A stretch of 41,712 bases of DNA from Halanaerobiales bacterium. GTDB taxonomy: Bacteria; Bacillota_F; Halanaerobiia; DY22613. The notes beneath the pieces are model-generated. The model was not told where the DNA came from. It ran no database searches and was given only the letters and a program-made list of their open reading frames with translations. This document shows, in pieces, positions 30,001 to 39,000 of this stretch. The stretch lies in NCBI GenBank assembly GCA_023128035.1, contig JAGMES010000028.1, forward strand, positions 1 through 41,712, in the 5' to 3' direction. The position numbers and the translations under genes were made by a program. The stretch's first letter is position 1, and each line of letters opens with the position of its first letter.

Positions 30001-33000
30001 ATGATTTCTGAAAGTTCTTTTTCAGATTCCTCAATTATCTTCAATGTAAAATCGACTTCTGGACTTACCTTCTGCATCAGTTCACCATTTACAAACTCAA
30101 AGGATGTCCTTAAAGTTTCATGCCTTTGGACCAGGCTTTTCAATGCAACTTCACACTGTGAAATGTTTAAATTACCTTTAAGTCGGAAGACGATTGGCAT
30201 ATTATAATGAACCTCATCCTTTTCCAATTGACTTAAGGTGAATATGCGCTCCTGAGCAGAAGAAACTGGATAAAATGCACGTTCTTCAATTCGTTTAATC
30301 GATTCGTACACTGACTTATCTACAGATTGAATGCATCCTGACAATTTCCTGATGGTTGGATGTAAAAACACATCGCGGATCGACAATTCAACCTCGAATT
30401 CTTCGTGAACTTTTGTAACCAGTTGGGTAGCTTTTAGAGAATGACCTCCAAGGGCAAAGAAATGGTCTTCAACACCTGGCTTTTCTATGTTTAAAATCTC
30501 TGACCAGATTTGTGCCAACCGTTCTTCAAGCTCATTTCCGGGAGCAATGTAACTATTCCCTGTATAAATCCTCCCGGATGGTTCAGGTAATGCTTTTCGA
30601 TCTATTTTCCCACTTTGATTTAAAGGCATCTGGTCAAGTTGGACAAAATAGTCTGGAATCATATATTCAGGAAGCTTTCTTGACAGATATTGCCTTAATT
30701 CATTTATTGCTAACTTTTCTATTCCCACTAAATAAGCACAAAGATATGTATTCCCCGTATCATCTTTCCTATCCATGACAAGGGCTTCATGAATGCGTTC
30801 TTCATTTAGTAATTGGCTTTCAATTTCACCCAGTTCAATACGAAAACCTCTGATCTTAACTTGTTGATCAATTCTACCCATGAACTGAATTGTTCCATCT
30901 GAATTCCATTTTACTAGGTCACCAGAACGATAGATTTTTTCTTTTATGTTAAAGGGATTGGGAACGAATTTTACCGAGGTCAAGTCATGCCGATTCAAAT
31001 ACCCTCTTGCTAATCCCACTCCAGCTATACATAGTTCACCTGGAACTCCAATGGGTTGTAGTTGGTCTTCTGATCCCAGAACATAAACCTGGATGTTGCA
31101 AAGGGGTCTTCCAATGGGAACACTACCTTCTTTCCAATCAGCAAGAGAATAGCTCGTTGTATAGATTGTCCCTTCGGTAGGACCATAAAGGTTATCCACA
31201 AAAACATTTTTCGTATTCTTTTTCATTGTCTCTGCCAATTCTCCAGAAAAAGCTTCTCCAGCCACCAGTATATACTTGAGATTACTCAAAATCCTCCAAC
31301 CGTGCTCATTTAAAGAGTAAACTAACATCTGAAGCATTGCCGGAACAAAATTAATATGTGTTACATGATATTGCTCAATCACCTGTAAAATAGATTTGGG
31401 ATCTTTTTCAGCATCTTTTTCTAATATGACCAATCGACCTTTTCCAAAAAACCAGCCAAAAAGTTCAGTTACTGAGACATCAAAAGTATACGTTGTCTTC
31501 AAAAGATAAGAATCTGTGTTTGTTAGTGGATACTCTTTTTCCAGAGCGGTCAGTATATTCACAGCACTTTGATGTTGTATCAAAACACCTTTAGGAGTTC
31601 CTGTAGAACCAGAAGTATAGATAATATAAGCAATGTTCTCTGATTTAGTCATTCTTTCTAAATTCGATGGTAAATCTGTAAAGATAGCTTCATTTTCTAA
31701 ATTGATAACGAATAAATTCTCTGACCACTTCTCTACAAATTCAAAATGAGTCAAAAGAATTCCAGTCTTACTATCATCCAGCATATATTGAATTCGCTCT
31801 ACTGGATGATTTGGATGAATTGGTAAATACGCACCACCAGCTTTCAAAATCGCCAGAATTCCAATAATCATCTCAATTGAAGGATAAACCATAATCCCCA
31901 CGATCTCCTCTGGTCCAACCCCACTAATACGAAGTAGGTGTGCCAGACAATTAACCTTCTGATTCAATTGCCGATATGTCAGTTCTCTTTCCTGATAAAC
32001 AATCGCAACTTGATCTGGTATTTCCTCTACTCTCTCTTCGAAAAAGTCATGAATTAACTTCTCTTCTGGATATGGGTTCAGTGTCTGATTAAAAGTAAAC
32101 AGAATCTGTTCCTTTTCTTTTTGTGAAATCATCTCTATATCTTTGATTAGCTTTGTTGGATTCGAAATGATTTCTCTGAGAATGTTTTTAAAGTGAATAA
32201 TCATCTGTTCCATCGTTTCTCGTTTAAACAATTCGGTACAGTATTCCAATCGAAAACAAAGTTGATTCTGTTCCTCTTCAGCATATAATGAAAGATCAAA
32301 TTTTGAAATTGGATATTCTACTGTATATGGTGATATTTTCAAATCACGGATTTTAAGTTTTAGAATTTCCATATTTTGCATAGTGAACATGACATCAAAC
32401 AATGGATTTCGACTCAAATCTCTTTTAATATCCAATTTTTCAATAAGTTCTTCAAGTGGATAATTTTGATGATCAAAAGCGTTGAGTGCAACCTCTTTTA
32501 CCTGACCTAAAAACGCATTGATGGAACGATTTTTCTGAATATGATTACGAAGTGCCAGAGTATTTACAAACATACCAATAATATTTTCCAAATCTTTATT
32601 CTCTCTGCCTGCTATCGGAGTACCAACAATAAAGTCAACTTGTCCTGTGTATTTGAATAAAAGGATATTAAATGCTGCCAATAGAACCATAAATTTTGTA
32701 GTCTCTGTCTCATTCATCAGTTTATGAATTCCACTATCAACTTCCTTGTCCAATGTAAAAGGAATCGTTTGTCCAACAAAGCTTTGTACTAAAGGTCTAG
32801 GCCAGTCAGTAGATAAATCTAATACCGGAATCTCATCTCCAGCAAGATGATCTAACCAATATTCCTCCTCAATTGTCATTTGAGAATTTTCCATCTTCTG
32901 ATGTTGCCAGGTTGCATAATCTTTATATTGAACTCTGATTTCTGGAAGTTTCTGCCCCTCATATAGTTCTGCAAATTCTTTAACCAAAATTCCCATTGAT

Positions 33001-36000
33001 GTTCCATCAGAGATGATATGATGCATATCGAAAAATAAGAGATGTTTTGTTTTTGAAATTTGCAACAACGCTATTCTAAATAGAGGAGCTTTTCTTAGAT
33101 CAAAGGGTTTAAGTAAAGAGTGAATTGTATTATGAATATCTTTCTCATTAATCTCCAATAATTCAATCCGAAGATCAACTTTTTCATGAATGACCTGAAC
33201 AGGTTCCCCTTCAATGAGATTAAATGAAGTACGTAAAGATTCATGTCTTTCAATTAGCTTGTCAAACACCATCATAAAACACTCTTGATCTAAGTTACCC
33301 TCAATTACTATGGCCGCAGGTATGTTATAGCTGATTCCATTTTTTTCAAATTGACTCAACATATACATTCTTTTTTGCGCTGATGAAACAGGATAATATT
33401 CTTTTTCTTCTACTTGCTCTATCTTTATAGAATCTACTTTCTGTGCTTTTTTAATATATTCTACCTGTTTCCAAAGGATTGGATATTTAAATACATCCCG
33501 CAATAGGAAACTAACATTGAACTCTTTTGAAATTCGGGAAACTAATCGAGTCGCTTTTAAGGAATGTCCACCCAATTCGAAGAAATCATCCTCTCTTCCG
33601 ACTTGATCCATTCCCAAAACCTCACACCAAATTTGTGCCAGGTTTTCTTCCTGTTCATTGATTGGCGCTATATAAGTCTCACTTTCTTCCAACACCTCTA
33701 CAGGTTCTGGTAGTGCCTTTCGATTGAACTTGCCATTAGATGTTAAAGGCATCTTTTCAACTTGAATAAAAAATGAAGGAACCATATAAGCGGGTAATTT
33801 ATCTGTTAAAAATCTGCGAATCTCTACCTTCTCCAAAATCAGATTTGCTACAAAATAAGCACACAGATATTTCATATCTCTGTCATCTTTTTTGTCCAAA
33901 ACAACTGCTTCTCTAATCTCTGGATATTTCATTAATTCATTTTCAATCTCACCCAGTTCAATTCGAAAGCCACGAATCTTTACTTGCTGATCAATCCGTC
34001 CAAGAAACTGTATTTTTCCATCAAAACTCCAGCGTGCTAGGTCACCAGAACGATACATTTTTTTTCCGGGAATAAAGGGGTCTTCAACGAATTTTTCTGC
34101 TGTCAAATCAGGACGCTTCAGATACCCTCTAGCCAGTCCATCTCCGGCAATACATAACTCTCCTGGTACCCCAACAGGTTGTAGCTGATTTCCACGACTC
34201 AAAATATAAACCTTCGTGTTGGAAACCGGATAACCAATAGGAATATTATCTTCATAAACCTCTTTTATGACATAATATGTAGTAAATGTAGTGCTCTCAG
34301 TTGGCCCATACCCGTTTATAATTTTGATCTCAGGATATGCTTCTTTGACTCGATAGATATGCTTTGGTGATAATGCATCGCCACCTACAATCAGAGTATA
34401 AAGTCCAGCAAAAATTTCAATATCATCTTCTACTAGCTGGTTAAAGAGTGGGGCAGTTAACCAGATTATAGTAATCTGGTACTCTTGCAATCTCCTTTTG
34501 AACTGTTCGGGAGAAAGTAAATCTAATTTGCTGATCAAATATAAACTGGACCCATTCAATAACGCACCCCAGATCTCAAAGGTAGAAGCATCGAAAGCAA
34601 GTGCCCCTGTCTGCATAATCCGATCACTGCTCTCAATCAACAGCATATTGGAGTTTGAGATAAGACGATTCACATTCTGATGTTCAATCATGACACCTTT
34701 TGGTCTGCCAGTAGAACCTGATGTATATATTACATAAATCAGATCACAAGTTTTGTTATAACACGGAAGATTTGAATCATCACCCTGATAAAGCTCCCTA
34801 TCTTCAAGATTTATTTTTTCTCCTGCAAAATCTATCTCCATCTCCCCAGTAGTTAACAGAACATTTGTATCTGAATCTTCCAGCATATACTGAATCCTAT
34901 TTTGTGGATAATCAATATCAATTGGTAAGTATGCGCCACCGGCTTTTATTATTGCCAGCACACCGATAATCATCGTAAGAGAACGTTCTGCCATTATCCC
35001 CACGATCTGATCCGACCCCACACCTTTTTGTCGCAAAGTTCGGGCCAGTTGGTTTGCCCCCTTGTTCAACTCACGATACGTCAGTTGCTGATTTTCAAAT
35101 ACTACAGCAACCTGTTCTGGGATTTTTATAACCTGCTCCTCAAAAAGCTGCTGAATGGTCGTATCTTTTGGATATTCAATTTGTGTCTGATTAAATTTGT
35201 GAAGAAGTTGATCTTTCTCCTCTTCTGAAATCATTACAATAGTTCCCGTTTTTTGATCTTGTCTCTTAACAATCTGGCTGAGAAGCTGGAGAAAATGTCC
35301 ACACAATCTATTAATTGTCGCTTCTTTAAATAATTCTGTACTATATTCGATCTCAAAATTTAACCCTTCTCTGGTCTGTATAACTTGCATAGTTAAATCA
35401 AATTTTGAAATCTTTCGTTTCAATTCGAAAGGTTCGATGGTTACGTTACCTAAAGTAAGATTACGACTGTCCATAGTTTGCATATTGAAAACCACATCAA
35501 ATAGAGGATTGCGATTTAAAGCTCGTTTGATTTCGAGTTTTTCAATCATCCTTTCAAGGGGATAATCTTGATTTTCAAAGGCCTCCAGAACGTTATTTTT
35601 CACTTGAGTCAAAAATTCAGTGAACGTCTCCTCTGGATTAACATAATTTCGCAAAGCCAGGGTATTTACAAAAAGCCCAATGACCTGTTCTACGTCAGCA
35701 TGGTTTCGACCAGCAATCGGTGAACCAATAACAATATCTTCCTGTCCCGTGTACCGCCCTAACAAAACCGCAAATGTTGCCAACAACACCATATAGGGAG
35801 TCGTGTCGGTATCTCGAGCCAATTGATTGATTTTATCACCAAAATTCTTAGCTAGGTCAAAATAAATTCGATCCCCAGCAAAAGTTAAAAGAGGTGGCCT
35901 TGCAAAATCAGTTGGTAATTCCAAAATTGGAACCTCATCAGCAAATCGCTGTAACCAATACTCTTCCTGGCTTTTCAGCATATCCAGTTCAAATAAATCA

Positions 36001-39000
36001 ATCTGCCATTTGGCAAAATCTTTATATTGAATTTTTACTTTTGACAATTCACGAATCTGATAAAAACTCATTATTTCATCAATCATGATCTGCACCGATA
36101 ATCCATCTGCGATAATATGATGAAGATCAACAACTAAAATATGTTGATCAATTGTGCCCTTTATCAGAGAAACTCGCACCAGAGGAGCACGCGATAGATC
36201 AAAGGGGCGAATACATTTTTGAATCAAAGATTCAACTTCATCTTTTTGTGTACTCTGCACATCATAAAGATCGATTCTAAAGTCTATGTTTTCCTGTATC
36301 TTTTGTACTGGCTCACCATCTACTAGAGTAAAGGAAGTTCTAAATGATTCATGACGCTCAATTAATTTCTGGAAAGCAGATTCAAGTAGTTTTGTATCAA
36401 GGTCACCATTAAATTCAAAAACCTGTGTCATGTTATAGTTGACGCCAAAATCATCTAATTGGTTTAATGTGTACATTCTCTTCTGTGCTGACGATGTTGG
36501 ATAATATTCTGCTTCCACTATAGGTTCAATCGGAGTGTATTTTCTTTTTTCCAGACTGGCAACATATTTTGATAATTTACGAATGGTCTCATGTGCAAAG
36601 AATTCTTTAATTGAGAGTTTTATGTTTAATTCTTTTTCGATTCGTGAGGTCATAGTAATCGCCTTTAATGAATGTCCTCCCAACTCCATGAATAGTTGAT
36701 CAATTCCCACCTGCTGCAAACCCAATACATCTTTCCAGATTTGGGCTAACTTAAGTTCCAGAACCGTCTCTGGTGCTATCATTCTTTCCGCCAATTTCTG
36801 CGAAACTTCTGATTTTGGAAGTGCTTTGCGATCTATTTTTCCACTCGTAGTCAAAGGCATTTGATCTAATTGTATAAAATTTGAAGGAATCATATGTTTA
36901 GGTAAATGTTGAGAAAGATAAGAGCGAAGGTCAGATTGATCTATTCTTTCTACTGAAGTAACATAAGCACACAAATAGTAACTTCCCATCTCTTCTTTTT
37001 GAGAAACAACAATTGCTTGTTGAATCTGTGGATAACTGGATAAAATGGATTCTACCTCACCCAATTCAATCCGATAACCCCTAATCTTTACCTGGTTGTC
37101 AATTCTCCCAAGAAACTCGATATTCCCATCTGGTAACCATCTCGCCAGATCTCCTGTTTTATATAATCTGCTCCCCGGTTTAATCGGGTTTGGAATAAAT
37201 TTCTGGGCTGTGAGTTCAGGTTGATTTAGATAACCTCTTGCCAGTCCCACTCCTGAAATACATAATTCTCCCGCGATCCCTATAGGCTGATTCTGGTTAT
37301 TGAAATCCAATATATAAATCTGTGTATTTTGAAGTGGTTTTCCAATTGGAACCATTTGGACTTCTTTGGCGAAATCTTGCGACGAATAGCCAGTCGCATA
37401 AATTGTTGCTTCGGTTGGTCCATAAAGATTTTCCAGTTGAATATTAACAAATTTTTCTCTAATTGTTGTAACCAAATCTGGTGTCATCGCTTCACCAGCC
37501 GAAAATATATACTTTAATTTATTGTATTTTATATTTTTTGATATAATAGAAATAAAAATTTTTAGCATTGAAGGGACAAAATTAATATGGGTAATAGAAT
37601 ATTTTTGAATTATTGTCAGAATTCCTTTAGGATCTTTTTCAACTTCTGGTTCTAAAATTACCAATCTTCCCCTTCCAAAGAACCAGCCAAATAGCTCTGT
37701 CACAGAAACATCAAAAGTAAACGACGTTTTCAATAAATAAGAATCCGTTTCTAGCAAGGGATACTTTGTTTCCAAACCCGATAATGTGTTCACTACACTT
37801 CTATGCTCAACCATAACCCCCTTGGGCCTTCCTGTAGAACCTGACGTATAGATAATATAAGCAAGTTCAGATGAGGGAACCTTAACATCCAAATTTAAAC
37901 CATTTTCGCAATAGCTTCCCTGATCCATTAAACTGATAGTTTCAATCCCACACCAAGCCCGATCTTTATTTTTGTCATCAGTTACAAGTAATCTGGCCTG
38001 ACTATCCTTTAGTATGTATTCAATCCGCTGTTCTGGATAATGAGGATCAATTGGAAGATAAGCAGCACCTGTTTTTAAAATTCCTAAAATTCCAATCACC
38101 ATTTCAAAAGATCTTTCAACCATAATACCGATTATTTCACCTAATCCTATCCCTTTTGAACGTAAATATCTGGCAAATTGATTGGCTTTTTCATTTAACA
38201 TATCGTATGAAAGAGTTTGATTTTGAAAAACAAGAGCTGTCTGTTCAGAATTCTCCTTTGCCCGTTCTTCAAAAATACCACGAATCGTTTTTTGATCTGG
38301 ATAGTCCTTTACAGAATCATTAAAACGATAAATTAATGTTTCAGATTCAATTGGATTAAGCAGATTCACACTGTCTATCGCTGCTTTTGGATTATTTACA
38401 ATTTTACTAAGAAGCAAGATAAAACGGTAACAAATCTTTTCAATATCTTCTTCGGAAAATAAATCTTGTTTATAAATAAAATTTAATACGATAGGTTCTT
38501 CGCCCCCAACCAAATCGTTGATCGTTACTGTTAAATCAAAGTTGGTCTGTTCAAAAATTAGATAATCATCAATCCCAAGTATGGATTGTTGATCTTTAAG
38601 TATATGATCAATCGGATAATTTTCAAAAACCATAATCGAATCAAATAATTGACCTTTAACTTCACTTAACCCCTGAATCTCTACAAGGGGAGTGGATTCA
38701 AATTGCTCTTTTTCGAGTAAAGATTGACGAACCGACTGTAACAAATTGGTAAAACTCTGATTGGCTATCATTTTTATTCTAAATGGAATTGTATTTATAA
38801 ACAATCCTACCATCTGTTCGATCCCCGGAATGTCAGCATTCCTTCCAGAAACCGTAATACCAAACACCGAATCATTAACATTATTATATTTTTGCAGCAG
38901 TATTCCCCAGTTTGTATAAATTAGTGATGCGAGTGTGATATTTTCGTCTTTCACAAAAGAGCCTACTTTTTTACTCAACTTCTCCTCTAGTTTATATGTA

